27,399 nucleotides of DNA from CAVPLM01 sp964497095 (lineage in GTDB: Bacteria > Actinomycetota > Thermoleophilia > RBG-16-64-13): positions 1 through 27,399 of the forward strand of contig CAZCCL010000026.1 of NCBI GenBank assembly GCA_964497095.1, given 5' to 3'. A program made the position numbers and the translations under genes. Below the pieces are notes generated by a model. It was not told the origin of the DNA and did no database searches. It saw nothing but the letters and a program-made list of their open reading frames with translations. This document shows, piece by piece, positions 14,914-23,442 of the stretch (positions are counted from its first letter, which is position 1; each line of letters begins with the position of its first letter).

Positions 14914-16083
14914 ATGAATAAGGAAACGATAGAAGCCCTCCGCCAGATCGAAAAAGAGAAGAGCATCCCCTTCGACCTGCTCATCGAAGCGCTCGAAGAC
15001 GCCCTCCATTCCGCCTACCAGAAGACGGCCCACTCTGTGCCCTTCTCGGAGGTGAAGATCGACCGGGAGACCGGGGAGATCCACGTCTTCGAGCTGATCT
15101 TCCCTCCTGGCCAGGAACCGGCGATAGAGGACGAAGAGACGGAGATCGACACTTCCATGGCGGAACGCGTGGAGATCACGCCGGAGGACTTCGGCCGGAT
15201 AGCTGCCCAGACCGCCAAGCAGGTCATCTATCAACGCATCCGCGAGGCGGAGCAAGGCATCGTCTTCCAAGAGTACTCGGACCGCGTGGGTGAGATCGTG
15301 ACCGGCATCGTCCAACAGTCGGACAGCCGCTACACTTTGGTCGATCTGGGCCGGGTGGAGGCCCGCCTGCCCAAGAGCGAGCAGGTGCCCACCGAACGAT
15401 ACGAGCACGGCATGCGCTTGAAGGCGGTGATCAAGGAGGTCTCCCAGAATCCCAAAGAGCCGCCCATCATCCTCTCCCGGCGTAGTGAAGATTTGGTCCG
15501 GCGCCTGTTCGAGCTGGAAGTCCCTGAGATCGCCGACGGGCTGGTGGAGATAGTGGGCGTAGCCCGCGAGCCGGGCTATCGTTCCAAGATATCGGTCGTC
15601 TCGCACAGTGACGGGGTGGATCCCGTCGGCGCCTGTGTGGGGCCGAGAGGCTCGAGGGTGCGCATGGTGGTGTCGGAGCTAAGAGGCGAGAAGATCGACA
15701 TCATACCGTTCGACGAGGAGCCGGCCCGGTTCGTGGCCAAGTCGCTCTCACCCGCCCGGGTGCGCGAGGTGCTGCTGGACGATGAGCAGCGCGAAGCCAC
15801 GGTGGTGGTCCCCGACGATCAACTCTCGCTGGCCATCGGCAAAGACGGGCAGAACGCCCGGTTGGCCAACCGGCTCACCGGGTGGAAGATCGATATCAAG
15901 TCCGAGACCGAGATGAGCGAGGAGGAGACCGTCTACGCTGAGGCGGAGGTGGAACCGATGGTGGTCGACGGTCGTTGCCACGCGCTCACGGTCGGGGGGA
16001 AGCGTTGTCCTAACGCAGCTTTGCCAGGCAGTCTATACTGCGGCATACCTTCGCATCAGGGGATGGGCGGTGAGCGAGCCTGA
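14914..16083 (+). CDS. nusA: Transcription termination/antitermination protein NusA with C-terminal C3H tail
   Basis: A 389-residue NusA, the RNA polymerase-associated pausing and termination factor. Order: N-terminal RNAP-binding domain (1-115), S1 domain (about 124-190, VGEIVTGIVQQ), KH1 (about 230-290, with GPRGSRVR) and KH2 (about 295-330, with AIGKDGQNARLA). The E. coli-type acidic repeats are absent. Residues 353-381 carry C355, C365, C376 and H381 in GRCHALTVGGKRCPNAAL and YCGIPSH. This is a Cys3His pattern resembling small zinc-knuckle motifs found at the ends of diverse bacterial proteins. The ATG follows GGGGGAAGGG. The 3' end overlaps ylxR by 14 bases. Confidence 0.96.
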   Translation: MNKETIEALRQIEKEKSIPFDLLIEALEDALHSAYQKTAHSVPFSEVKIDRETGEIHVFELIFPPGQEPAIEDEETEIDTSMAERVEITPEDFGRIAAQTAKQVIYQRIREAEQGIVFQEYSDRVGEIVTGIVQQSDSRYTLVDLGRVEARLPKSEQVPTERYEHGMRLKAVIKEVSQNPKEPPIILSRRSEDLVRRLFELEVPEIADGLVEIVGVAREPGYRSKISVVSHSDGVDPVGACVGPRGSRVRMVVSELRGEKIDIIPFDEEPARFVAKSLSPARVREVLLDDEQREATVVVPDDQLSLAIGKDGQNARLANRLTGWKIDIKSETEMSEEETVYAEAEVEPMVVDGRCHALTVGGKRCPNAALPGSLYCGIPSHQGMGGERA

Positions 16084-16348
16084 GCGGCAGTGCATCGGTT
16101 GTGGCCGGCGGGGACCGCAGAGCGGGTTCCTACGCTTGGCTTTGGATCGGGAGACAGTACCGGCGCGGGTAGTGGTGACCCGCGGTACGCGGGATCGTAA
16201 AGGAAGGGGAGCCTATCTCTGCCGGCGGCAGGCGTGTCTGGACCGCGCCCTGCAACGCAGGGCCTTTCAGAGAGCGTTCCGGACCGCGCTGCGGGTGGAC
16301 GATGGTGAGATCACGGCGGCTCTACGAACGATCGAGGCCGCAATGTAG
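16070..16348 (+). CDS. ylxR: YlxR/RnpM family RNA-binding protein
   Basis: A 92-residue DUF448 protein. Hallmarks are RQCIGCGRRGPQSGFLRLAL at the N-terminus, KGRGAYLCRRQACLDRALQRRAFQRAFR in the middle (GRGAY plus two further Cys), and many Arg residues. YlxR in Bacillus (RnpM) binds RNase P RNA and modulates its activity. Its location between nusA and infB is universal in Gram-positives. The GTG start lies inside nusA; coupling is likely. The L7Ae-like ylxQ that follows in Bacillus is missing here. Confidence 0.94.
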   Translation: MSEPERQCIGCGRRGPQSGFLRLALDRETVPARVVVTRGTRDRKGRGAYLCRRQACLDRALQRRAFQRAFRTALRVDDGEITAALRTIEAAM

Positions 16349-16375
16349 CTTGACGAACGACACGGCAGGTGGGCA

Positions 16376-19300
16376 GTGGCGAAAAGACGGGTTTACGATA
16401 TCGCTAAGGAGAAGGGGCTGACGAACCAGGAGCTGCTCGAGCGTTTGCGGGCGGCAGGCTTGGAGGTCAAGGGCAGCGTCTCCACCGTTGAAGAGACCGA
16501 GGTCGATCGTCTGCTCGCCCTCAAGGCCAAAGCTCGGGCTAAGAAGACTTCGGCCGCCAAGGAGCCCGAGCCCGAATCGACCCCGGCCAAGCCGGCCGCA
16601 GCCAAATCGACCCCGGCCAAGCCGGCCGCAGCCAAATCGACCCCGGCCAAGTCGGCCGCAGCCAAGTCGGCCACGCCAAGATCCTCGGCGGCGAAGAAGG
16701 CACGCGAAGCAGAAACCTCGGGGATCGCGCCGTCTGCCGTCGCCGAGCTTCCTGAGTCTGAAGCGCCGGCGGCTGCCGAATCGGCCACAGCTGCCAAGGC
16801 GTCCCGGGTCACCAAGAAGGCTGCAGCTGCCAAGGCGCCCGGCGCGACCAAAGAGTCGGCGGCCACCAAAGCGCCGGCTACCAAAGCGCCGGCCACCAAA
16901 GCGCCGGCTGCGACGAAAGCGACTGCCGCCAAAGCGGCGGCTGCTACTAAGAAGCCCGCTGCGACCAAGACCCCCGCGGCTGCCGAAGAAGCCCCAGAAG
17001 CGCCGCCGGCCAAGGATGCCCCGCCCGAACCCTCGGCGGTGCCCGGAGCTCCGGTCGTGACCGAACCAGCGGTCGTGAAGGGCGCTGTGACCCAGAAAGA
17101 AGCGGCGGCTGAGCCGGCCGCGAAGGCCCCGGCGACGCCTGCCGCCGCGACTGGGGGCGGGCCCGGGCAGGGCCAAGCGGGGCCGCCGGATGCTGGTACG
17201 AGTCGCGGCGAGGGACCCCGCCCGCCGCAGCGGCGGCCGCCCAGGCCACGCGGCCGGGGACCCCGGCTCGAAGACATGCCGACGGTGGTAGGTCCAGGTG
17301 TGCCCTTGAGGAAGGGAGTCAAGCCTTCCGGCAACGTCGTGAGCAAGGAAGAGCTCGCTCGCATCCAGGCTGAGAAAGCGGCGCAGGCGGAGGCCGCGCG
17401 CAAGGCACGCGAGTCCGCGGCCAGGCCTCCTCAGGCTGATTCCGGGGCACCGGGAGCGCGGAGACCCACCCCGTATTCCGGGCCGCGCCCCGTCTCCCAG
17501 TCCGGCCCGCGTCCTGGCCCGGTTTCGGGTGGTCGTCCTCCTCGTGCAGGTGGAAGCCCCCGGACGACGGAAGTGCGGCGAGAGCGTACGGGTCGCCCCG
17601 CGCCAGAGGTGGCGCCCGACGCCTGGGTGGAACCAGTCGAATCCAGCCCGCCGGTTCCCGGAGGTCGTTCCGGAGGCCCTTCAAGGGTCCGCCGCGGTGA
17701 CGACAAGCCTGCCAAGAGGCGGGTCATCATCGACTCGCAGGCGGGACGCAAGGGAGGCAAAGGAGGAGGGCGCGACCAGCGCGGTGCGCCTGTGGCCGAA
17801 GCGGAGAAACCTGTCGTCAAGAAGAAGGCCGCCCCCGGTACCGAGTCCCCCGTGACGGTCAAGAGTGGCGCCAGCGTCAAGGATCTTGGGGACGCGCTCG
17901 AGTTGCCGGCCGGCGAACTCATCAAGACCCTCATGAAGTTGGGGGAGATGGTCACGATCACTCAGTCCCTTTCCGACGAAGCCGTCACGATCCTCGCCGA
18001 GGAGTTCGAGCGCCGGGTCGAGATCGAGCACGCCGAGGAGGAGGTCGAGGGGGTCGAGGCCTTCGTGGACGATCCGGCGGATCTCACGCCCCGGGCCCCT
18101 GTGGTGACCATAATGGGACACGTCGATCACGGTAAGACGTCGTTGCTGGACGCGATCCGGGAGACCGAGGTCGTGAAGTCGGAGGCCGGAGGCATCACCC
18201 AGCACATCGGGGCTTACCAGGTGACCCACAACGACAAGAAGGTGACCTTCCTCGATACCCCGGGTCACGAGGCCTTCACGGCCATGCGCGCCCGGGGGGC
18301 CAAGTCGACCGACATAGCGGTGATCGTGGTGGCCGCCAACGACGGGGTCATGCCTCAGACGCTGGAAGCCATCAGTCACGCCAAGGCCGCCGAGGTTCCC
18401 ATGGTGGTCGCCATCAACAAGATGGATCTGGCTGACGCCAACCCCGACCGGGTGAAGAAGCAGTTGGCCGATGAGGAGCTGGTGCCGGAGGCTTGGGGCG
18501 GAGACACGGTGATGGTGGAAGTGTCGGCCAAGCAACGCACCAACCTGGAAGATCTCATGGACATGATCTTGCTCGTAGCCGAGGTGCAGGAGTTGAAGGC
18601 CAACGCCAACGCTTCGGCTTCGGGCGTGGTGATCGAGGCTCAGTTGGATGTGGGTCGGGGACCGGTTGCCACCATTCTGGTGCAACGCGGCACCCTGCGG
18701 GTCGGTGACGCGGTCGCGAGCGGCGAGTCGTACGGCAAGATCAAGGCCATGTTCGATTTCACCGGCAAAGCCTTGACGGACGCCGGACCCTCGGTGCCCG
18801 CTCAGATCCTGGGTTTCAATACTCTCCCGGCAGCCGGCGATTTCGTCATGGTCGTCAAAGACGAACGTGAGGCCCGGCAGAAGGCGGAGCAGCGCACGGC
18901 TCGTCTTCGCCAGGAGCAGCTGGCCAAGAGCCGGGGAGGAGCCAGTTCGTTGGACGAGTTCTACCGCCGGGTCAAAGAGGGTCGGGTCAAGGAGCTGCCC
19001 CTGGTCATCAAGGGCGACGTGGGCGGATCGGTGGAAGCCCTCGAAGAGGCGCTGCAAAACATCTCCCACCCGGAAGTCAAAGTGCACGTCATCTTCGCAG
19101 GCGTCGGGGGTATCAACGAATCCGACATCATGCTGGCTTCTGCGTCGAAGGCCGTCGTCATCGGCTTCAACGTGAGACCGTCGGCGGCGGCGAAGGCTCT
19201 GGCGGAGCAGGAACTGGTGGACGTGCGTACCTACCGCGTGATCTACAAGGCCATCGAGGATGTCGAAGCCGCATTGGTAGGGATGCTGGAGCCCGAGCAG

Positions 19301-19600
19301 GTGGAAGAGGAGCTGGGAATGGCCGAAGTGCGGCAGGTGTTCCACGCCTCTCGGGTCGGCACCATCGCGGGATGCTATGTCCAGAGCGGCAAGATCGTCC
19401 GGTCCGCCAAGGTCCGGCTCGTGCGCGACGGCAGCATCGTCCACGAAGGCACCATCGGCTCGCTGAAACGTTTCGCGGACGACGCCCGCGAGGTAACGGC
19501 CGGGTACGAATGCGGTCTCCATCTTGACGGTTTTGACGATGTCCACGAAGGTGACATCATCGAGGCGTACGAGATCAAGGAAGTTGCCCGTACTCAATAA
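16376..19600 (+). CDS. infB: Translation initiation factor IF-2 (large form)
   Basis: A 1074-residue IF-2 GTPase that places fMet-tRNA on the 30S subunit and joins the subunits. The first IF2_N domain is at residues 4-55 (RVYDIAKEKGLTNQELLERL) and a second at about 495-545. Between them lies a roughly 430-residue linker rich in Ala, Pro, Lys, then Arg/Gly. The G domain shows GHVDHGKT (581-588), the Thr of GGITQHIGAY, DTPGHEAF (from 627), NKMD (681-684) and SAKQRTN. Domains II, III and C1/C2 follow (VKGDVGGSVEALEEAL; AGCYVQSGKIVRSAKVRLVRDG). GTG 16376 has GGCAGGTGGG just upstream. The linker length is at the upper end, as in many actinobacteria. Confidence 0.97.
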   Translation: MAKRRVYDIAKEKGLTNQELLERLRAAGLEVKGSVSTVEETEVDRLLALKAKARAKKTSAAKEPEPESTPAKPAAAKSTPAKPAAAKSTPAKSAAAKSATPRSSAAKKAREAETSGIAPSAVAELPESEAPAAAESATAAKASRVTKKAAAAKAPGATKESAATKAPATKAPATKAPAATKATAAKAAAATKKPAATKTPAAAEEAPEAPPAKDAPPEPSAVPGAPVVTEPAVVKGAVTQKEAAAEPAAKAPATPAAATGGGPGQGQAGPPDAGTSRGEGPRPPQRRPPRPRGRGPRLEDMPTVVGPGVPLRKGVKPSGNVVSKEELARIQAEKAAQAEAARKARESAARPPQADSGAPGARRPTPYSGPRPVSQSGPRPGPVSGGRPPRAGGSPRTTEVRRERTGRPAPEVAPDAWVEPVESSPPVPGGRSGGPSRVRRGDDKPAKRRVIIDSQAGRKGGKGGGRDQRGAPVAEAEKPVVKKKAAPGTESPVTVKSGASVKDLGDALELPAGELIKTLMKLGEMVTITQSLSDEAVTILAEEFERRVEIEHAEEEVEGVEAFVDDPADLTPRAPVVTIMGHVDHGKTSLLDAIRETEVVKSEAGGITQHIGAYQVTHNDKKVTFLDTPGHEAFTAMRARGAKSTDIAVIVVAANDGVMPQTLEAISHAKAAEVPMVVAINKMDLADANPDRVKKQLADEELVPEAWGGDTVMVEVSAKQRTNLEDLMDMILLVAEVQELKANANASASGVVIEAQLDVGRGPVATILVQRGTLRVGDAVASGESYGKIKAMFDFTGKALTDAGPSVPAQILGFNTLPAAGDFVMVVKDEREARQKAEQRTARLRQEQLAKSRGGASSLDEFYRRVKEGRVKELPLVIKGDVGGSVEALEEALQNISHPEVKVHVIFAGVGGINESDIMLASASKAVVIGFNVRPSAAAKALAEQELVDVRTYRVIYKAIEDVEAALVGMLEPEQVEEELGMAEVRQVFHASRVGTIAGCYVQSGKIVRSAKVRLVRDGSIVHEGTIGSLKRFADDAREVTAGYECGLHLDGFDDVHEGDIIEAYEIKEVARTQ
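16577..16666 (+). repeat. 30-bp tandem repeat in the infB linker
   Basis: Three units of 30 bases encode STPAKPAAAK. The first two are identical; the third carries changes giving AKSAAAK. A second short array, three 15-base units encoding TKAPA, lies at 16865-16909. Confidence 0.85.
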
Positions 19601-19901
19601 GAGCGGCAAAGGTTTCGTCGGTATCATCACGGCCGAGCTGTACTTCCCGGACAACGGGTCCCTGAAGGGCAAGCGCATGTACCTGCGGCGGATCCGAGAC
19701 CAGGTGACCAGGCGCCACGGGGCTTCGTTCGCAGAAGTGGGCCATCAGGATCTATGGCAGCGGTCGCGAGTGGTCATCGCCGTTGCCTCGTCTGACCTCC
19801 AGGTGCTGGAGGGGACGCTGGATCGCCTGAAGACCTATCTGGACACGCAGGAGTGGGTGGTGACCTCCAGAGCCACCGAGGTGGTGGATGTCGATGCGTA
19901 A
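19584..19901 (+). CDS. ylxP: DUF503 (YlxP-like) protein
   Basis: A roughly 105-residue DUF503 protein. Recognised by VGIITAELYFPDNGSLKGKRMYLRRIRDQVTRR, then ASFAEVGHQDLWQRSRVVIAVASSDLQVLE, and position between infB and rbfA as in Bacillus ylxP. The function is not established; context suggests a role near ribosome assembly. The start is uncertain. TTG 19584 overlaps infB by 17 bases but AAGGAAG is directly adjacent; GTG 19551 is an alternative with an unconserved N-terminus. The end overlaps rbfA. Confidence 0.88.
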   Translation: MPVLNKSGKGFVGIITAELYFPDNGSLKGKRMYLRRIRDQVTRRHGASFAEVGHQDLWQRSRVVIAVASSDLQVLEGTLDRLKTYLDTQEWVVTSRATEVVDVDA

Positions 19902-20304
19902 CGTGGCTTCATACCGCATACGCCGGGTCAACGAGGCGCTGAAGGAGATCATCGGCACCGCCCTGACCCAGGAGGTCAAGGACCCTCGGATAGGCTTCGT
20001 GACCTTGACCGGGGTCGACACCGCGCCTGATCTCTCCCATGCCAAGGTCTTTGTCTCCGTCTATGGGAAGCAGGTCGAGAAGGATTCCACCATGGAGGGC
20101 CTGCGGGCGGCCGGTCCCTACCTCCAGCGTCTCATCAACGACGAGTTGCACCTGAAGCGGACGCCCACCTTGGAGTTCGTGTACGACGTCACCGTGGATC
20201 AGGGCATGCGCATCCAGGCCATCCTCAAGTCGAGTGGTGCCGATGAACTGGGGCCGAAAGACGAGACGACTCTCGTTGAAGGCGACTCCGAGGACGAAGA
20301 ATGA
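19888..20304 (+). CDS. rbfA: Ribosome-binding factor A
   Basis: A 138-residue RbfA, a KH-fold late 30S assembly factor acting at the 16S 5' helix. Seen are RIRRVNEALKEIIGTALTQEVKDPRIGFVTLTGVD, DLSHAKVFVSVYG and LHLKRTPTLEFVYD, with an acidic C-terminal tail. ATG 19888 has GAGGTGG upstream; ATG 19894 is two codons later. It overlaps ylxP by 14 bases and its TGA overlaps the nrnA ATG (ATGA). Confidence 0.96.
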   Translation: MSMRNVASYRIRRVNEALKEIIGTALTQEVKDPRIGFVTLTGVDTAPDLSHAKVFVSVYGKQVEKDSTMEGLRAAGPYLQRLINDELHLKRTPTLEFVYDVTVDQGMRIQAILKSSGADELGPKDETTLVEGDSEDEE

Positions 20305-21383
20305 GCTCTTCCGCGGTACCACTCATGGTGACGGCCGCGGAGGTGGCGGCTCGGTTACGGCGAGAGACGCGGATACTGGCCGCATCTCACGAGGCTCCGG
20401 ACGGCGACGCGCTCGGCTGTGTCTCGGCCCTGCTCCTGGTGGCCGAGCGTCTCGGCATCGAGGCCCGGGCCTATATACCCGGTCACAACTCGTTCCCGCC
20501 GGAATATGCGTTCCTGCCCAGGTTGGAGCGGATCGAGAGGGGCTCTCCTCCCGCTCTGGAGCCTGGAGTCACCGTCTATCTGCTCGACTGCGCCTCTCTC
20601 CTCCGCTCGAACTCGCACGGATTCGGAGAAGACGTCTTGCGGATAAACATCGACCATCATCAGGACAATCCTGGCTACGGAGAACTCAATCTGATCGATG
20701 CGACGGCTCCGTCGACGACCGCCATCTTGCACGAAGTGTTCAAGGCAGGCGGTCTCCCGGTGGACGCAGAGGTGGCGACGGCGCTGTACGTGGGGCTGGT
20801 GACGGACACAGGGCGTTTCCAGTACGCGAACACCACCCCGGTTGCGCATCTCATGGCCGCGGAACTCCAGGGATCGGGGGTGGATGTCAACCGGGTCTAC
20901 CGGAGACTCTACGAGAGCACGCCCCTTCCCAAGCTGCTGCTGCTGGCGCGCGCGCTCGATCATCTCGAGGTCAGGCTGGGAGGAGACCTGGTGGTGTCCT
21001 GGCTGGCGAAGGACGATTTCGCGCGCGCAGGAGCCGATGAGGGACACGCGGAGGGGATCATCGACAGCCTGCGCCGGATCCAAGGGGCGCGGGCGGTGGC
21101 CCTCGTGAGAGAGAGACGCGAAGAGGGCCTCGTGGAGAACAAGGTGAGCCTGCGTTCCACGGATGGAGGACTCGACGTCGCTGCGATCGCCCAGAAGCGG
21201 GACGGGGGAGGGCATGTACAGGCGGCGGGGTTCTCCAGCTCCGACGATATGGCCACGCTCCTCGATTGGATCGAGGCCGAGGTCCGGGGCCAGGCCCGGG
21301 GCCGGGTCGGCGGTCCGAGCGACTCTCAGGATCGACGCGACATGAGGGAGCAGAGCGGGGGCGACTCCGGGAGCGATGCGTGA
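20301..21383 (+). CDS. nrnA: NanoRNase/pAp phosphatase NrnA (DHH-DHHA1)
   Basis: A 360-residue DHH-family phosphoesterase that degrades short oligoribonucleotides, pAp and often linear dinucleotides (pApA, pGpG). Metal ligands are visible in motif I (SHEAPDGDALG: H30, D34, D36), motif II (D96 in LLDCAS), motif III (D118-H119-H120) and motif IV (VTDTGRFQYANTT, D169). The DHHA1 substrate-binding domain ends in DGGGHVQAAGFSS. The last about 35 residues are a polar unconserved tail. It is coupled to rbfA (ATGA) and to truB (GTGA). The rbfA-nrnA-truB order is frequent in actinobacteria and Firmicutes. Confidence 0.95.
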   Translation: MSSSAVPLMVTAAEVAARLRRETRILAASHEAPDGDALGCVSALLLVAERLGIEARAYIPGHNSFPPEYAFLPRLERIERGSPPALEPGVTVYLLDCASLLRSNSHGFGEDVLRINIDHHQDNPGYGELNLIDATAPSTTAILHEVFKAGGLPVDAEVATALYVGLVTDTGRFQYANTTPVAHLMAAELQGSGVDVNRVYRRLYESTPLPKLLLLARALDHLEVRLGGDLVVSWLAKDDFARAGADEGHAEGIIDSLRRIQGARAVALVRERREEGLVENKVSLRSTDGGLDVAAIAQKRDGGGHVQAAGFSSSDDMATLLDWIEAEVRGQARGRVGGPSDSQDRRDMREQSGGDSGSDA

Positions 21384-22264
21384 CCGAGGGGCTCTCGGAT
21401 CTTTCCCGGGTGGTACTGGTCGACAAGCCGGTCGGCCCCACTAGTTTCGACGTGGTGCGCACGGCCCGCCGGGGCGTGCGGGGCCGGGTCGGTCACGCCG
21501 GCACCTTGGACCCTTTTGCGAGCGGCCTCCTGCTGGTGATGATGGGTCACGCCACTCGGGTCTCCTCCCTGCTGATGGAGCTGCCCAAGCAATACGAAGC
21601 GACCGTACAGTTCGGGGCGGTCTCGACTACGGCCGATCCCACGGGGGTGATCGTGCCGACCGGCGGGAGACTCAAGGCGGGGCAGGCGGAGGAGGCATTG
21701 GACCGTTTCCGGGGCCTCATCAGGCAGCGGGTTCCCCTTACCTCCGCCGTGAAGGTCGACGGCGAGCCTCTGTACCGTCGAGCGCATCGGGGCGAGTGGG
21801 CGGAGACACCCGAGCGGGAGGTGATGGTCTATGACCTATCGATCCAGGAATTCGACGAGGAAGCGCAGACGGCCCGTCTCTTCGCCCTCACCGGGAAGGG
21901 CGCGTATGTGCGGAAGCTGGTGGAAGACCTAGGCTCGGCCACCGGGGTCGGGGGATACACCGCGGCCCTTCGTCGGACCCGTATCGGCAGCTTCACGGTC
22001 GACCAGGCTCTCCGGCCCGAGGAGTTGACGCCGGAGCGCTATGCCTCCGGCGGCTCGGGAGTCCTCACAATGGACGAAGCTCTCGACTTCCTCCCCCGGC
22101 ACGAGGTGGACGGGCGCGAGGCGCGTCTGGCCGCCAATGGCAACAAACTGAGCGACGCCCCCATCGGACGTTTCCGCGTCTACGGGCCCGCGGGCCTGAT
22201 CGGGATCTATGAAGGCCGGGGAGGCAGCGCGCGTCCCTTGGTGATCTTCTCGCAACCATCGTGA
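21380..22264 (+). CDS. truB: tRNA pseudouridine-55 synthase TruB
   Basis: A 294-residue enzyme that makes pseudouridine 55 in the T arm of tRNAs. The start VVLVDKPVGPTSFDVVR, catalytic D44 in RVGHAGTLDPFASGLL, the YEATVQFGAVSTTADPTG segment, the RVPLTSAVKVDGEPLYRRAHRGE stretch and KGAYVRKLVEDLG are all present. A C-terminal PUA-like region follows (about 225-294). GTG 21380 is preferred: GGGAG precedes it and it overlaps the nrnA TGA as GTGA. The longer in-frame extension upstream is only nrnA in another frame. Confidence 0.96.
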   Translation: MTEGLSDLSRVVLVDKPVGPTSFDVVRTARRGVRGRVGHAGTLDPFASGLLLVMMGHATRVSSLLMELPKQYEATVQFGAVSTTADPTGVIVPTGGRLKAGQAEEALDRFRGLIRQRVPLTSAVKVDGEPLYRRAHRGEWAETPEREVMVYDLSIQEFDEEAQTARLFALTGKGAYVRKLVEDLGSATGVGGYTAALRRTRIGSFTVDQALRPEELTPERYASGGSGVLTMDEALDFLPRHEVDGREARLAANGNKLSDAPIGRFRVYGPAGLIGIYEGRGGSARPLVIFSQPS

Positions 22265-23232
22265 GCATGCGCGTCTACCGTTCCTTGGATGAGGTCCTGG
22301 AGGCGCCCGGGCGCGAGCGGGTGGTGGCCATCGGAGTCTTCGATGGCGTCCACCGCGGGCACCGACGCATCCTGACCCGGACAGTTGAGATGGCTCGGCA
22401 GCGGGGGGCCCTTTCTGCGGCCGTGACTTTCTACCCGGATCCGGAGGGGGTCCTACACCCCAGATCGGCGCCGCGGATGCTGACTTCGCTGGAGCGCAAG
22501 GCTGCGCTCGTGGAGGCCCTGGGTCTCGACGAACTGGTGGTGGTGGAGTTCGATCTGAAGTTCGCTCGCCTCTCGCCGGAAGCGTTCTGCCGCCTGGTGC
22601 TCTCCGAGCAGCTGGCAGCGAGGGTGGTCCTGGTCGGGGAGAACTTCCGTTTCGGCCACCGAGGGGCCGGCACCGCCGCCGATCTACGCGAATTCGGCGC
22701 CGCGCATGATTTCGAAGTCCTCCCGGTCACTCTGGCCATGGAGGACGGAGAGGCCGTCTCGAGCACCCGAATCCGTAGGTTGATCAGCACCGGGCACGTG
22801 GTCGAAGCCGCCCGCCTTCTCGGTCGTCCGCACCGGTTGGAAGGAACGGTCGTAAGGGGAGTGGGCCGGGGCCGGAGCCTCGACGCACCCACGGCCAACC
22901 TGGAAGTGATCGCTGGAATGGCTCTGCCCTCCATGGGAGTCTACGTGACCCGGTCGTTCTTGGACGGGTCTTGGGCCGGCCCATCGGTGACGAGTCTGGG
23001 CACGAATCCGACGTTTGAGACGGACGACGACCTGCGCATCGAGACTCTGCTGCTCGACCAGGGTGGTGACCTTTACGGACGCAGGCTGGAAGTGGACGTC
23101 TTGGAGCGTATCCGCGGTCAGTGCACTTTTCCCGACGCACTCTCTCTCGCCGCGCGCATCCGTCGAGATGTCGAGTTCGCCCGCGGATACTTCGAGGCCA
23201 TCGGCGGGCCGGAGGCCGACCAGGCGGAATAG
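22261..23232 (+). CDS. ribF: Bifunctional riboflavin kinase/FMN adenylyltransferase RibF
   Basis: A 323-residue enzyme making FMN and FAD from riboflavin. The N-terminal nucleotidyltransferase has AIGVFDGVHRGHRRIL (HxGH-like motif), VGENFRFGHRGAGT and SSTRIRRLI. The C-terminal riboflavin kinase begins at about residue 194 with GTVVRGVGRGRSLDAPTANLEV; PTAN binds Mg-ATP. It ends with the conserved YGRRLEVDVLERIRGQ. GTG 22261 overlaps the truB TGA (GTGA). It closes the rimP operon; a 210-base spacer follows instead of the usual rpsO. Confidence 0.96.
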   Translation: MSMRVYRSLDEVLEAPGRERVVAIGVFDGVHRGHRRILTRTVEMARQRGALSAAVTFYPDPEGVLHPRSAPRMLTSLERKAALVEALGLDELVVVEFDLKFARLSPEAFCRLVLSEQLAARVVLVGENFRFGHRGAGTAADLREFGAAHDFEVLPVTLAMEDGEAVSSTRIRRLISTGHVVEAARLLGRPHRLEGTVVRGVGRGRSLDAPTANLEVIAGMALPSMGVYVTRSFLDGSWAGPSVTSLGTNPTFETDDDLRIETLLLDQGGDLYGRRLEVDVLERIRGQCTFPDALSLAARIRRDVEFARGYFEAIGGPEADQAE

Positions 23233-23442
23233 CCTCGCGTCTTTTGCTCTGACAGTCTAAGATGATGTTCGAGCTGCTCGGTCACCGGCGGCGCTCCGCG
23301 GGGTAGCCGTCTTCGGAGGGTGGAAGTTCCCCTTCGTCCCGGTTCTGAGCACCTGAAGCGCATGCCTCGGTCGGATACGGGCCGTCGGGCACTCGCTTCC
23401 GTTGGCTACGGGATCGGTCCCGCGTCGACCCAAGGAGGGAAG
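23233..23442 (+). other. Spacer with probable promoter/leader of the transpeptidase gene
   Basis: 210 bases without coding conservation. A TTGCT...TAAGAT stretch (23244-23263) is the only AT-rich island and keeps the same TTGCT-N9-TAA spacing as the rpsB and rimP elements, but otherwise matches poorly. The remaining bases are GC-rich and can fold. I looked for c-di-AMP (ydaO) and c-di-GMP-I riboswitch cores, which often precede cell-wall enzymes, and found no convincing match. Confidence 0.35.

Noticed and set aside
16577..16909. Tandem repeats resembling a repeat array
   Set aside because: In-frame protein-coding repeats without unique spacers; not CRISPR.
17681..19678. Long open frame (about 665 codons) on the minus strand opposite infB
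   Set aside because: It mirrors infB codon positions in GC-rich DNA, shows His/Arg/Leu-rich nonsense composition and no family motif; infB itself is unmistakable.
23233..23442. Riboswitch (c-di-AMP or c-di-GMP type) before the cell-wall enzyme
   Set aside because: Position is typical, but I could not find the conserved core segments of either class.
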